45,881 bases of DNA from an uncultured Myxococcales bacterium (GCA_937975765.1 CALJUR010000134.1:1-45881); one strand, 5' to 3'; positions 9,293-18,900 are shown, numbered from the stretch's first letter. Notes: generated from the letters alone by a model not told the origin. Translations and numbers: made by a program.

Positions 9293-9322
9293 GGTACACC
9301 CGTGCGGGTGCGGGGTGCCGGA

Positions 9323-9351
9323 ACTTTATCAAAGAGAAGCACCGGACTCAA
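9323..9351 (-). promoter_or_regulatory. Promoter of the TolC-adaptor-RND-FxsA-RmuC operon
   Basis: On the minus strand TTGAGT (9351-9346) is followed after 17 nt by TAAAGT (9328-9323). The predicted start is near 9316, giving a leader of about 46 nt. It falls in the 107-bp gap between the aminotransferase stop and the channel gene. The gap also holds a run of eight G (plus strand) just upstream of the -35 but no clear terminator. Confidence 0.5.
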
Positions 9352-9377
9352 TGGGAGGGGGGGGACCGGCGTGCGCG

Positions 9378-10562
9378 TCACAGCCCTTCCGCCAGGAAGT
9401 CCCGCACTACCTGCGCCAGCCTCGCGTACTGCGTTTCGCGGTTGTAGACCTGCGCGGACACCCGCAGCAGCCGCCGCGGCGGCGCGGGCCAGGCCAGGAT
9501 CGGCACCTCGATGCGCGCCCGCTCCTCCAGGGCCTCCTGCAAGGGGTCCAGGCCCAGCGGGAGCCGTCCGCCCCGGCCTGCGGGTCGATCCGGCAATGGA
9601 ACCGCCGCCAGCGTGCCGATCATCGAGTCGGGGCAGGGCGGGGGGACCTCCAGCGCCCGGCACAGCAGGTCCCGGGCACGCAGGGCCAGGGCCCGGTTCG
9701 CCCGCATCAGCCCGGGCCAGCCCCCGGGCACCAGGCCGCCCAGGCACCCGATCGCCGCCGGGACCGACAGGAACGCCGTCGGGTCGCCCGTCCCCACCCA
9801 GTCGAATTCCAGCAGGAACCGGGACCGGTCGGTCCGCCGCGAGTTCGCCCCGTGGCTGACCACGACGGGCCGCACCGCGCCGCGACGGTCCTCGCGCACC
9901 CACAGGAACGCCGCCCCCTTCGGCGCGCACATCCACTTGTGGCAGTTGCCTGTGTAGTACGCCGCCCCCAGGGCCCCCAGGTCCAGCGGCACCATGCCCG
10001 GGGCGTGGGCGCCGTCCACCAGCACGTCGATCCCCCGGGACTGCAGCGCCTGCACGATGTCCGCAACCGGCAGCACCAGGCCGGTCGGGCTGGTCACGTG
10101 GTCGATCAGCGCCAGGCGCGTCCCCGGCACGATCGCGCCAAGGACCGCCTCCAGCACCTCTCCGGGCTCCTTCAGCGGGAACGGGACACGGGCCACGGAC
10201 AGCCGCGCCCCGACCCGTTCGGCCGCGTCGTCCAGCGCGTTCCGGCAGGCGTTGTAGGCGTGGTCGGTCACCAGGACCACGTCGCCGGCCCGCAGCGGGT
10301 ACGACCGCACCACGGCGTTCACGCCCGTGGTCGCGTTCGGCACGAAGGCCAGGCCCTCGGGGTCGGCGCCCACGAAGGCGGCCAGCGCCTGGCGGGCGCC
10401 GTCCAGCCTTGCCTCGTACTCGTTGTCCAGGAAGCGGACCGGCTGGTCCTCCAGGCGTCGGCGCAGCGAGGCCTGTTCCTCCTGCACGACCCTGGGGCAG
10501 GCCCCGAACGACCCGTGGTTCAGGAAGTCCCAGGACGGGTCCAGGGTGAACGGCGAATCCAC
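9378..10562 (-). CDS. PLP-dependent class V aminotransferase, isopenicillin-N-epimerase-like
   Basis: A 394-residue fold-type I PLP enzyme of the class V group that includes isopenicillin N epimerase (CefD) and related C-S lyases and desulfurases. It starts with the N-terminal signature FLNHGSFGACPRVV (13-26). PLP-contacting residues visible are Asp183 and His186 in VDGAHAPGM and the Schiff-base Lys209 in GNCHKWMCAPKG. TGDPTAFLSVPAA follows in the usual place. The GTG start (10562) has GGAGG six nt upstream. It stands alone, divergent from the B3/B4 gene, and the neighbours give no hint of the substrate, so epimerase, lyase and desulfurase activities are all open. Confidence 0.9.
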   Translation of the reverse strand: MDSPFTLDPSWDFLNHGSFGACPRVVQEEQASLRRRLEDQPVRFLDNEYEARLDGARQALAAFVGADPEGLAFVPNATTGVNAVVRSYPLRAGDVVLVTDHAYNACRNALDDAAERVGARLSVARVPFPLKEPGEVLEAVLGAIVPGTRLALIDHVTSPTGLVLPVADIVQALQSRGIDVLVDGAHAPGMVPLDLGALGAAYYTGNCHKWMCAPKGAAFLWVREDRRGAVRPVVVSHGANSRRTDRSRFLLEFDWVGTGDPTAFLSVPAAIGCLGGLVPGGWPGLMRANRALALRARDLLCRALEVPPPCPDSMIGTLAAVPLPDRPAGRGGRLPLGLDPLQEALEERARIEVPILAWPAPPRRLLRVSAQVYNRETQYARLAQVVRDFLAEGL

Positions 10563-10613
10563 GATCCCCTCCGGTCCGGCGGCCGACCTGATCTACACGA
10601 GCCCCGTCTCGGC

Positions 10614-10619
10614 TACAAT
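10614..10619 (+). promoter_or_regulatory. -10 element for the B3/B4 domain gene
   Basis: TACAAT sits 26 nt upstream of the ATG at 10646, a good match to the sigma70 -10 box. I see no convincing -35 at 16-18 nt. The 83-bp divergent gap must also carry the aminotransferase promoter; the best minus-strand candidate (TTGTAG, 17 nt, TAGATC) is weak and overlaps this element. Confidence 0.4.
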
Positions 10620-10645
10620 CCCCGCGTCCGCAACGGGAGACCTGG

Positions 10646-11314
10646 ATGTCGAAGGATGACCCCGTCGAGATGGCCCTGGATTCCGTCGCCGTCGGCTGGC
10701 TGCTGGCCGACGCCGCCACGAACTGCGACTCCCCCCCGGACCTGGTCGCGGCCCTGCATGCCGCCGGTGCCCGGAGGGTCTCGGATTCCGAGTCCCCGTG
10801 GGCCGTCGCCCGCAAGGGCGAGGTCCGCGACATGCTGAGGCACGGCACGTACAAGCCCACCGGCCGCGCCAAGCCTGCCAGCGAGTACCTGCTTCGGACG
10901 GCCGTGGAAGGGGAGGTCCCGGTCATCAACGTCCTGGCCGACGCCAACAACGTCGTGTCCCTGGAGACGCTGTTCCCGATCTCGATCATCGACCTGGACC
11001 GCGCCCGGGCCGACCGTTTCGTCGTGCGCCACGGCCGCGAGGGCGAGTCCTACGTGTTCAACCCCTCCGGGCAGGAACTGTCGCTGAAGGACCTGCTGCT
11101 GGTGGCCCGGCTGCCGTCGGATCGACCCTGCGCCACGCCGGTCAAGGACAGCCAGGAGACCAAGACCGACGTCTCCACCCGTCGCGCCCTGGGCGTCGTC
11201 TACGGGCCGGCGGGCCTGCACGACGCGGTCCGGGACGCCACCGCGCGCCTGGCCGACCTGCTGTCGCGGCACGCCGGGTCCACCGTCCGCTGGGGCATGC
11301 TCCCCGATCGCTAG
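10646..11314 (+). CDS. Stand-alone B3/B4 tRNA-binding/editing-like domain protein
   Basis: A 222-residue protein made almost entirely of a B3/B4 domain, the module that edits mischarged tRNA in the beta subunit of phenylalanyl-tRNA synthetase. Recognisable stretches are RDMLRHGTYKPTGRAKPASE (about 59-78) and INVLADANNVVSLETLFPIS (about 94-113), the conserved core of free-standing B3/B4 proteins. The rest of PheT is absent and no synthetase gene is nearby. It may act in trans on tRNA or have a different ligand; the function of free-standing members is poorly known. The ATG has GGGAG six nt upstream. Confidence 0.85.
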   Translation: MSKDDPVEMALDSVAVGWLLADAATNCDSPPDLVAALHAAGARRVSDSESPWAVARKGEVRDMLRHGTYKPTGRAKPASEYLLRTAVEGEVPVINVLADANNVVSLETLFPISIIDLDRARADRFVVRHGREGESYVFNPSGQELSLKDLLLVARLPSDRPCATPVKDSQETKTDVSTRRALGVVYGPAGLHDAVRDATARLADLLSRHAGSTVRWGMLPDR

Positions 11315-11332
11315 CGCGTTCCCCGTCGCCAG

Positions 11333-11409
11333 GCGGGGGGCAGGGCCCCTCACCCAGGTTGGCGGGGGGCGGGGCCCCTCACCCAGGTTGGCGGGGGGCG
11401 GGGCCCCCG
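11333..11409. repeat. GC-rich 29-bp tandem repeat, 2.6 copies
   Basis: Two complete 29-bp units (11333-11361, 11362-11390) differ at one base, and a third runs partly (11391-11409). Each begins GCGGGGGGC and ends CACCCAGGTTG. The block fills the gap between two convergent genes and leads directly into an inverted repeat. Similar G/C blocks occur at 42118-42186. No spacers or cas genes are present, so it is not a CRISPR array. Confidence 0.8.
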
Positions 11410-11434
11410 CCCTACGGGGGCTTGTAGGGCGGGG
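11405..11434. terminator. GC-rich inverted repeat, possible bidirectional terminator
   Basis: CCCCGCCCTAC (11405-11415) and GTAGGGCGGGG (11424-11434) are perfect 11-bp complements around an 8-nt loop. The hairpin lies between the ends of the convergent B3/B4 gene and the histidine kinase gene, where a two-way terminator would be useful. There is no U-tract on either strand, so it would not be a textbook intrinsic terminator. The rest of the gap (11435-11493) shows nothing further except more G/C-rich sequence. Confidence 0.5.
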
Positions 11435-11493
11435 CCCCCGTGCCCCGCCGTTCCCGGAACGTGGATCCCGTGGCGGGGGACAGGGCCGTCGCC

Positions 11494-14088
11494 CTAGGAC
11501 ACGCCACCGGCGGGCCGCGGACGCGGCTTGCGGTCCAGCACCTCCCGGACCTTGCGCCCCAGTTCGGCCGGGGTGAACGGCTTCCTCAGCACCGGCGCTC
11601 CCCGCTCGACCCCACCCATCTCGAACATCGACGATTCCGCGTACCCCGAAACGAACAGGGCCTTCAGTTCCGGCCGGATCTCCCGCATCCGGTTCCGCAG
11701 GTCCACGCCGCTCATGACGGGCATCACCACGTCGGTCAGCAGCAGGTGGATCTCGCCGTCGCCGTGGCTGCGCACCCGTTCCAGCGCCTGCGGCCCGCCG
11801 GCCGCCTCGAGAACCGTGTAGCCCAGGCTGCGCAGCACCTGCGCCGTGTATCCCCGGACCCCGGCGTCGTCCTCGGCCAGCAGGATGCACTCCGTCCCGC
11901 GCTGGGGGATGCCCTCGCTGAGGATCGGGACTTCGTCGGTCATCGTGCGTACCGCCATCGGCAGGTCGACGCGGACGCAGGTGCCCTGGCCCGGCGTGCT
12001 CTCCAGCGCGATCTGGCCGTCGTTCTGCTGCACGATGCCGTAGCACGTGGACAGCCCCAGGCCGGTTCCCTTGCCCGCCGGCTTCGTGGTGAAGAACGGC
12101 TCGAACGCCCGCGCGCGGACCTCGTCGTCCATGCCGATCCCGGTATCGATGACCTCCAGCCGGGCGTACTCGCGAACCCGCGTCCCGCCCGGGACCGTCA
12201 GCAGCACGTTCTGGGTGACCAGGGTCAGCACGCCGCCCTGGGCCATCGCGTCGCGCGCGTTGACGACCAGGTTGACCAGCAGGTTCTCGATCTGGCCGGC
12301 GTCCGCGCGGATGAACAGCGGCCGCGAGTCCAGTTCGGTCCGGAAGGTGATGTTCTCGCCGATCAGCCGCGGCAGCATCCCCTCCAGCCCGCGCACGACC
12401 GCGTTCAGGTCGACCACGCGCCGTTCCTGGGCCTGCCGGCGCGAGAAGGCCAGCAGCTGGCGGGTCAGGTCGGCCGCCCGGTCCGAGGCGCGGATGACCT
12501 CCTCCATCTCGGCCCACCGCGGGTCGTCCTCCGGCAGCGTCTCCTGCACCAGCGCGGAGTACCCGCGGATCGCGGTCAGCAGGTTGTTGAAGTCGTGCGC
12601 CACGCCCCCGGCCAGTTGCCCCAGGGCCTCCATGCGCTGGGCGATCGTGGACTGCTTCTCCAGGCGCCTTCGTTCCGTGATGTCCCGGATGATGGACACC
12701 ACCAGCGCCTGCGAACCCAGCCGGAGCCCTCGCGAACTGACCTCGACCGGGAAGATGGTGCCATCCCGTCTCCGGTGCTCGCTCTCGAAGAAGATGTCCC
12801 CGGCCATCGCCTGGGCGACCCGGTCCGACGGGGACGGGTCGGGACCCGGGGCCCTCAGCACGTCCAGGCGCATCCCCAGCAGTTCCGAGACCGGGTAGCC
12901 ATAGGCCATCGCGGCGGCGCGGTTCGCCTCCACGATCCGCGTCTGGACATCGACGATCAGGATGATGTCGCGCGCGTTCTCGGCCAGCGCCCGGTACCGC
13001 GCCTCCTGGTCGGCAACGGCCTGGTAGTGGCGCGCCCGGTAGTGCCTGGACAGGGCCAGGAACAGGATGGAGACCGCCAGCAGCGTGGCGAAGGCGGTAA
13101 CGATCAGCCAGGCCCACTCCTCGGTGATGACCTGCATGGCCTCGGAGGCATCGATCTTGCCCACGATCACCCAGGGGGTCCCGCGGACCCTGCGGATCGA
13201 GGCGTATACCGGGACCCCCCGGTAGTCGTTCAGGCCCCGGGTCACCACCTCCCCGTCGCCGGGCGGGAGGGGCGGCGCCGACTCCAGGATCGAGACCGTC
13301 GCATCGTCCTCCCCGGGGAACCGGTTCCGGGTCAGCGGGACCAGGTTCGTGCCCTGCGGGGTGGCCAGCAGGATCTCGTCGCTCTCGCCCTGGACGACCC
13401 GGTTCTCCACCAGCGGCGCAACCTGCTCCATCGGGTCGATCCGGAACAGCAGGACGCCGATCAACTCCTCGCCCGCACCGGTTCCGGGCTGGCCACGGGT
13501 CAGGGGCCGGATCAGGAACAACCTCGATCGGCGCGACTCCGTCGCCGGCTCGGCCAGGTAGGCCTGGCCATCGCGGGCCGCCTCCAGGGCCCGCATCGTG
13601 ACCTCGGATTCGGGGATCGGCGCGCTGCCGCTGGACCCGACCACGTTGCCCAGGCCGTCCAGCAGCAGGATCGCGGAGTACCCGTGCGTCCTAATCACCA
13701 GGTCCAGGATGGAGGCCAGGTGTCCGACCAGGTCGGAAGCGTCCCCGGAGCCCTTTTCCCCGCCCGCCTCCGCGGGGGCCCCGGCGTCCAGCAGTTCGCC
13801 CACGGTCGGGAACAGGGCGACCATCTCGGCGTCGGCCCTGCAGGTCTGCAGCCAGGACTCGATCCGTTCCTGCCGGACCCTCGTCATCGACGACAGGCGC
13901 GCGCGCACCGTCTCGACGGCATGTTCCTGCCGCGCACTGGTGCGCATCGCCAACAGCCCGAAGATGACGACGAGGGCCACCCCCAGCAGCGCGAACAGCA
14001 GCATGGGGACCCGGCGACCGAACAGGCCCGGGATGGCCCGGAACGTCGCGCTATCCCCGATCCGCTGCGATGCGGGTCCCCTTCCCAT
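11494..14088 (-). CDS. Hybrid sensor histidine kinase (periplasmic sensor-PAS-HisKA-HATPase-REC)
   Basis: A 864-residue membrane sensor kinase with its own receiver. Order: TM1 (about 27-48), a large periplasmic sensing region resembling a double Cache fold (about 50-325), TM2 (about 326-347), PAS (about 365-480), HisKA with the phospho-accepting His498 in GGVAHDFNNLLTAI, HATPase with NLVVNARDAM and DTGIGM, and a C-terminal receiver with Asp786 in LLLTDVVMP. No output domain or partner regulator is in the window, so phosphate probably goes to a distant phosphotransfer protein. ATG 14088 has GAGG 4 nt upstream; an adjacent GTG (14091) is an alternative start. It is the last gene of the methyltransferase operon, 9 nt after its neighbour. 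Confidence 0.95.
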   Translation of the reverse strand: MGRGPASQRIGDSATFRAIPGLFGRRVPMLLFALLGVALVVIFGLLAMRTSARQEHAVETVRARLSSMTRVRQERIESWLQTCRADAEMVALFPTVGELLDAGAPAEAGGEKGSGDASDLVGHLASILDLVIRTHGYSAILLLDGLGNVVGSSGSAPIPESEVTMRALEAARDGQAYLAEPATESRRSRLFLIRPLTRGQPGTGAGEELIGVLLFRIDPMEQVAPLVENRVVQGESDEILLATPQGTNLVPLTRNRFPGEDDATVSILESAPPLPPGDGEVVTRGLNDYRGVPVYASIRRVRGTPWVIVGKIDASEAMQVITEEWAWLIVTAFATLLAVSILFLALSRHYRARHYQAVADQEARYRALAENARDIILIVDVQTRIVEANRAAAMAYGYPVSELLGMRLDVLRAPGPDPSPSDRVAQAMAGDIFFESEHRRRDGTIFPVEVSSRGLRLGSQALVVSIIRDITERRRLEKQSTIAQRMEALGQLAGGVAHDFNNLLTAIRGYSALVQETLPEDDPRWAEMEEVIRASDRAADLTRQLLAFSRRQAQERRVVDLNAVVRGLEGMLPRLIGENITFRTELDSRPLFIRADAGQIENLLVNLVVNARDAMAQGGVLTLVTQNVLLTVPGGTRVREYARLEVIDTGIGMDDEVRARAFEPFFTTKPAGKGTGLGLSTCYGIVQQNDGQIALESTPGQGTCVRVDLPMAVRTMTDEVPILSEGIPQRGTECILLAEDDAGVRGYTAQVLRSLGYTVLEAAGGPQALERVRSHGDGEIHLLLTDVVMPVMSGVDLRNRMREIRPELKALFVSGYAESSMFEMGGVERGAPVLRKPFTPAELGRKVREVLDRKPRPRPAGGVS

Positions 14089-14097
14089 CACGCCTCG

Positions 14098-15057
14098 CTA
14101 CCCGGCGTTCCCGCTGCCCAGGACCCGCTCCCAACGGGCGGGGTCCCCCGGCCGGAAGCGCACCACCAGGCCGTCCCGCTGGACCACGAACGGCCGGTTC
14201 GCACCGGTTCCCCGATCCCGTCGCACGGTCGCCAACTGGGCGGCCGGGACCCTCACCACCTCCCGCCCGAAGGTGGTGATCCGCAGCCCCTCGGAGTCCA
14301 GCACGACGGCACCCGCGGTTTGCCGCCTCTGCCACCGCCCCCGGCACACCTCCAGGAAGACCCCGCCTTCCTCCAGCACGGGTGGCGGCATCCCCGGGGC
14401 ACGCCGGGGCACGCGTCCGCCCAGGGCCAGGGCGGCCAGCGAGATCACGAAGACCAGGGCCACCAGCGGCACCAGCACCGGGAAGACGGCGTCCATCCCC
14501 GCCAGGTGTCGCTTCACGGCCGGCTCGATCAGCGCCAGGAGGTCCTCCTCCTGCGGGGTCGCAAACGGCGGTTCCGTCGTCCCGTCGATCTCCAGCGAGG
14601 CCGCGATGCGGGCCACGGCCAGCAGGGGCTCGGCCGCGTTCCCCTTCGTCTCCTCGGACTCCACCGCGAACAGGCGCCCCCGCGCCGCGAACAGCAGCGT
14701 GGCCCGCCAGTGCTTGCCGCGCCCCGACAGCAGGAACCGGCCCGGGATGCCAGGCACCTCGACCTGCTCGACCGCGTGCGGGTGAATCCCTTCCGATGCC
14801 TGCGCGACGGCCACCCCCGGGGCCAGGTCCAGCGGGCGGAACCCCACCCGGAAGATCGCCGCCCCTTCCGACTCGACCATCGTCCAGGGGCCGTCGGTCC
14901 GGGCCCGCGGCGACAGGGCCAGCCGGGGCATCCCGGCCCGCCACCCGTCCCCCTCGACGGTCCGGTACCAGCGCGGGTCCAGGAAGGCGTGCAGCCCGGC
15001 GAACAGCAGCACCAGCACACCGAAGGACAGGCCGAGGATCCAGGCAAGCCTCTTCAC
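14098..15057 (-). CDS. Two-TM membrane protein of unknown function
   Basis: I do not recognise this 319-residue protein. It has an N-terminal hydrophobic segment (about 4-24), an extracytoplasmic region rich in beta-prone sequence (about 28-185), a second membrane segment (about 190-212) and a basic C-terminal domain of about 100 residues in the cytoplasm with alternating short strands. No catalytic motif stands out. The GTG start (15057) overlaps the methyltransferase stop codon as GTGA, and the histidine kinase follows closely. Co-translation with a sensor kinase makes an accessory role in sensing possible, but that is a guess from position only. Confidence 0.8.
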   Translation of the reverse strand: MKRLAWILGLSFGVLVLLFAGLHAFLDPRWYRTVEGDGWRAGMPRLALSPRARTDGPWTMVESEGAAIFRVGFRPLDLAPGVAVAQASEGIHPHAVEQVEVPGIPGRFLLSGRGKHWRATLLFAARGRLFAVESEETKGNAAEPLLAVARIAASLEIDGTTEPPFATPQEEDLLALIEPAVKRHLAGMDAVFPVLVPLVALVFVISLAALALGGRVPRRAPGMPPPVLEEGGVFLEVCRGRWQRRQTAGAVVLDSEGLRITTFGREVVRVPAAQLATVRRDRGTGANRPFVVQRDGLVVRFRPGDPARWERVLGSGNAG

Positions 15058-15860
15058 GGCCGGTCTCCCGGTGACATCTCCCGCAGGTGGGACGCGGTCT
15101 CCGCGGGGTCCCTCCGGTCCGGGAAGCCGCCCTCGCGCCGCCGCCCCTCCTTGAACATCACGAAGCAGTAGTTGAAACCGCGCAGCAGGTAGTTCCCCTC
15201 GATCGCCGCCGTGTGCCAGTGGTTGCGCTTCAGCGAGGCGTTGTGCCGCCGGACCGCGATGATGTCCACCGGCGTGAAGCGGGTGGCAAGGATCCCGAAC
15301 AGCCTGGGCCCGATCGGCATCAGGGGACGCCCCTTGTTCCACGAATCGCAGACGTACAGGGCCAGGTACCGCTCGGGCCGCAGGATGCGGTCGATCTCGG
15401 CGATCACCTTGGCCATCTCGTCGTAGTAGGCCTCCGTGTCCGCCTTCAGTTCCCCGATGCACTCGGGACGTCCCGAATACTGGACGTGATCGGAATAGGG
15501 CGGGTCCACGAACACGAAGTCCGCCTTGCCATCCTCCAGGGGCAGCCTGCGTGCGTCGGCGCGGAACACCTCCTTTCGCGGCGGCTGCAGGTCGTATCCC
15601 AGCGCCCTCCGCCCGCAGTCCCGGGCCACGTCCAGCGTGGTGCCGCTGCCCGCCATCGGGTCCACCACCAGGTCCCCCGGACGCGTGTATCGCTGCAGCA
15701 GGTTCCAGATGACGTGGGAAGGGGTCGCCCCGACGTACCGGGTGTCCCCCTGGCGCCCCGGCCCGTAGTTCTGCGAGGGATAGTCCCAGAAGGTGGTGGT
15801 TTCGAGTCTCAGGGACGGTTTCGGCACGCGGTTCTCCGCGAACGGAAGCGGTGACATCAT
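15054..15860 (-). CDS. Orphan DNA (N4-cytosine/N6-adenine) methyltransferase
   Basis: A 268-residue amino-methyltransferase. The S-adenosylmethionine-binding motif DPMAGSGTT (about 67-75) precedes the catalytic DPPY (about 119-122), the order expected for gamma-type enzymes. The opening FWDYPSQNYG...YVGATPSH is typical of compact MTases that recognise short sites. No restriction endonuclease or specificity gene accompanies it, so it is orphan, and regulatory methylation is as likely as defence. Two ATGs in tandem (15860, 15857) are possible. Neither has a Shine-Dalgarno sequence, and a TATGAT -10-like string overlaps them, so the true start could lie slightly downstream. An RNA methyltransferase with the same fold is a less likely alternative. 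Confidence 0.82.
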   Translation of the reverse strand: MMSPLPFAENRVPKPSLRLETTTFWDYPSQNYGPGRQGDTRYVGATPSHVIWNLLQRYTRPGDLVVDPMAGSGTTLDVARDCGRRALGYDLQPPRKEVFRADARRLPLEDGKADFVFVDPPYSDHVQYSGRPECIGELKADTEAYYDEMAKVIAEIDRILRPERYLALYVCDSWNKGRPLMPIGPRLFGILATRFTPVDIIAVRRHNASLKRNHWHTAAIEGNYLLRGFNYCFVMFKEGRRREGGFPDRRDPAETASHLREMSPGDRP

Positions 15861-15874
15861 ACCACGCGCACGCG

Positions 15875-15904
15875 TTGACAGGGACCGCTTCCCCCCGGTA
15901 TCCT
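15875..15904 (+). promoter_or_regulatory. Strong sigma70-type promoter for the kinase operon
   Basis: A perfect TTGACA (15875-15880) is followed after 18 nt by TATCCT (15899-15904). The predicted start near 15911 is about 20 nt before the GTG of the kinase gene. It lies in the 70-bp divergent gap shared with the methyltransferase operon. Confidence 0.65.
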
Positions 15905-15930
15905 GCCGGGGTCCAGAAGCGAACGCGGAC

Positions 15931-18900
15931 GTGAGGAAGTTCTGCCGAGCCTGCGATCGCGAACACCCCCCCAGGCTGTTCCGCTGCCCCGCCTGCAACC
16001 GCCGCCTGGAACTGGCCTCGCACTCCGACGTCGAGGGGAAGTTCGTCGTCAAGCACCTGATCGCCGACGGCGGCATGTCGCAGGTGTACCTGGCCCACCA
16101 GAACTCCCTGGGGCGCGACGTGGCCCTGAAGGTGGTCCACCTGGACCCGTCCGAATCCTTCTCCATCGATGCCCTGCGGAACGAGGCGTTCCTGGCGGGC
16201 CGCGTCCAGCACCCCCACGTCGTCTCGGTCCTGGACCACGGCGAGGTGGAGGGCGGGTTCCTGTACCTGGCGATGGAGTACCTCAACGGTGCTTCGCTGG
16301 CCGAGACGCTGTTCCGGTCGGGCCCGATGGAGTACGTGCGGGCCCTGCGGATCCTGACGCAGATCTGCGAGGCCCTGGCGGCGATCCACGACGTCGGCCT
16401 GGTGTACCGGGACCTCAAGCCCGGCAACATCTTCCTGGTCGATGCACGCGGCTCGAAGGACTTCGTCAAGATGCTGGACTTCGGCATCTGCGTGCCGGTG
16501 CCGCGCCAGCCGATGCGGCTGCTGGGGACCGCGCTGCCGGCCTGCGTGACCGCGGGCACGCCCCAGTACATGGCTCCCGAACAGATCCTCGGCCACCCCG
16601 TGGATCCCCGTACCGACCTCTACGCCCTGGGCATCACGGCGTTCGAGATGCTGACCGGGAAGCCCGTTTTCGACGGTCCGGACGTCTTCACCGACCACCT
16701 CCGGTCCGTCCCGCTGCCGCTGGCCATCGTCTGCCCGCAAAGCCGCATCCCGCGCGGGCTGGACGACTTCCTTCTGCGCCTGATGGCCAAGGACCCGGCC
16801 CACCGACCGCAGAATGCCCGGGAGGTGCTGGACCGGTTCCGCCAGTTGCTGCCGTCGTCCTTCCGCATCCCGCCCGAGATCACGGGGGAGAACCCCCTGC
16901 CGGTCGGCGCCGACCCCGGCTGGTACGAGTCCGGCCGGACCCGCGTGACCCTGAAGGCACCGGCCTGGGTCGATCGCCCCCGCGAGATGGCCTGGGTCGA
17001 GGCGGAGTTCGCGAACCTGGAACAGGACCACCCGGGCCTCCTGTGGATCGAGGGCGAGCCGGGCGCCGGCAAGACCACGCTGTCCCTGCGGGCCCAGGAT
17101 GCCGCGACGGAACGCGGGATGGACAGCATCCGCTGCACCGTCGAGGTCCGGATGCCGCTGCTGGGCGCCTGGCGCTGCGCGCTGCTCGACCTCCTCCAGG
17201 CCGAGATCGCCTCCCGCGACGACCTGCGGGCGGCCGTGTCGCGGTTCCGGCTGGGGCCCCTGCACGACGGGGACCCGACGTTCGAGGCCCTGTCCGACCT
17301 GCTGCTGCCCGGCGCCGCCGCCTGGGACCTGCTGCGGCGGGACCCGTCCGCCTACCTGTCGTTCGCGGCCTCGGGCATCGAACGGCTGCTGCGTGCGGCC
17401 TCGGTCCAGGGAAACGGCCTGCTGGTCCACCTGGACGACTTCCACAACGCGGACCCCCTCAGCGCCGAGTTCCTGGATCGCCTGGTCCGGTCCCTGGAGG
17501 CACGCCCGGCGCCGCTGGTCCTCCTGGTATGCGCACGCCGTCTGTTCGAGAACGAGAACGAGGAACGCACGCCCGAGTTCTTCCGGGCCCGCGCCACCTT
17601 CCGGGAGCACGGCGCCCTGCAGAAGCTGACCCGGATGACCGAGCGCCAGGTCGACGCGCTGGTCAACGCGATGTGCCCCGTGTCCTGCGACCCGTCCGTG
17701 CACCGGGTCGTGCGACGGGCGGCCGGCGGGAACCCCTTGTTCGCCGTGCAGATGTGCCGTCACCTGGCGACGCGGGGCATGCTGGTGCTGACGAAGGACC
17801 GCGTGCGGCTGGCGGACGAGGGCGACGTCTCGGTCCCGGGCGCCCTGATGGAACTGCTGGTCCAGCGCATCGAGGGGCTCCGCAGCCTTCCCGACGGCCC
17901 GCTGCTGGTCGATCTGCTGGACCGGGTCTCCCTGCTGGGCTCCCGGGCATCCATCACGAACCTCTGGGCCCTGTGCGACTCCGAGGGACGCCTGGACCTC
18001 CGCGACGGCCTGGATCGCCTGGTCGACCGCCTGGCGGCCGAGGGCTACGTGCAGCGGGTTCCCTGGGCCTCGGACGACTACGTCTCCTTCCCGCACCCCC
18101 TGATGCGCGACGCGATCACCCAGCGCCAGCCCGCCTCCTCGCTGTCGCGGCTGCACCTCTTCGTCGCGCGGGTGCTGGAGTCTGCGTATGCCGACAACGT
18201 CAGCGTCGCATCCCAGGACATCGGCGAACACTACTTCGAGGCGGGCTTCTTCGACCGTGCGATCGACTACCTGCTGGTGGCGGCCGAGCGCTCGCTGGAG
18301 GCCGCGCGCCTGGTCGAGGCCCGCGACCTGTTCACGAAGGCCGAGACGGCGTTCACCCGCATCGGGCTGCCCGAGGACCCCCGGCTGGGACGCGTCCTGG
18401 CCGCCCTGGTCGAACTGGACTGGTGCCAGGGCCGGTACGACGCGGCCGCGGAACGCCTGTCCCTGCTGTCCCAGCACCCCCTGGTCCCTGCCGGCACCGC
18501 CCTGGCCATCCGGATCGGCGAACTGGAGGCGTGCGTGGCCGAGGCCCGTCGCGACACCGCGGGCGCCGTCCGGGTTCTCCAGCGGCTGATCCACGAGGCC
18601 GGCGCCGCCGGGGACCGCCATCGCGCCGCGACGGCCATGGTCCGGCTGGCGAACATCCGGATGGACGAGGGCGACAACGCCGCGGCGGCCCGGCTGGTGC
18701 GCGATGCGGAACTCCAGGTCCAGCAGGACGGGAAGACGCGCACGATGGGCCTGGTGCACCTGGCGTACGGCCGGCTGATGCGCAAGATGGGCACCCTGGC
18801 GGAATCGATCGGCCGCCTGGACGAGGCGCTGGCGCTGCTGACCGGTCCCCGGGACTTCACCGAGCGTGCCGAGGCGCTGTTCTTCAAGGGCGCGCGGCTG

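Noticed and set aside
11333..11409. Tandem repeat as CRISPR array
   Set aside because: Units are directly adjacent with no spacers, only 2.6 copies, and no cas genes.
15855..15862. TATGAT as the methyltransferase promoter -10
   Set aside because: It overlaps the predicted start codons and lacks a -35; noted only as a doubt about the start.
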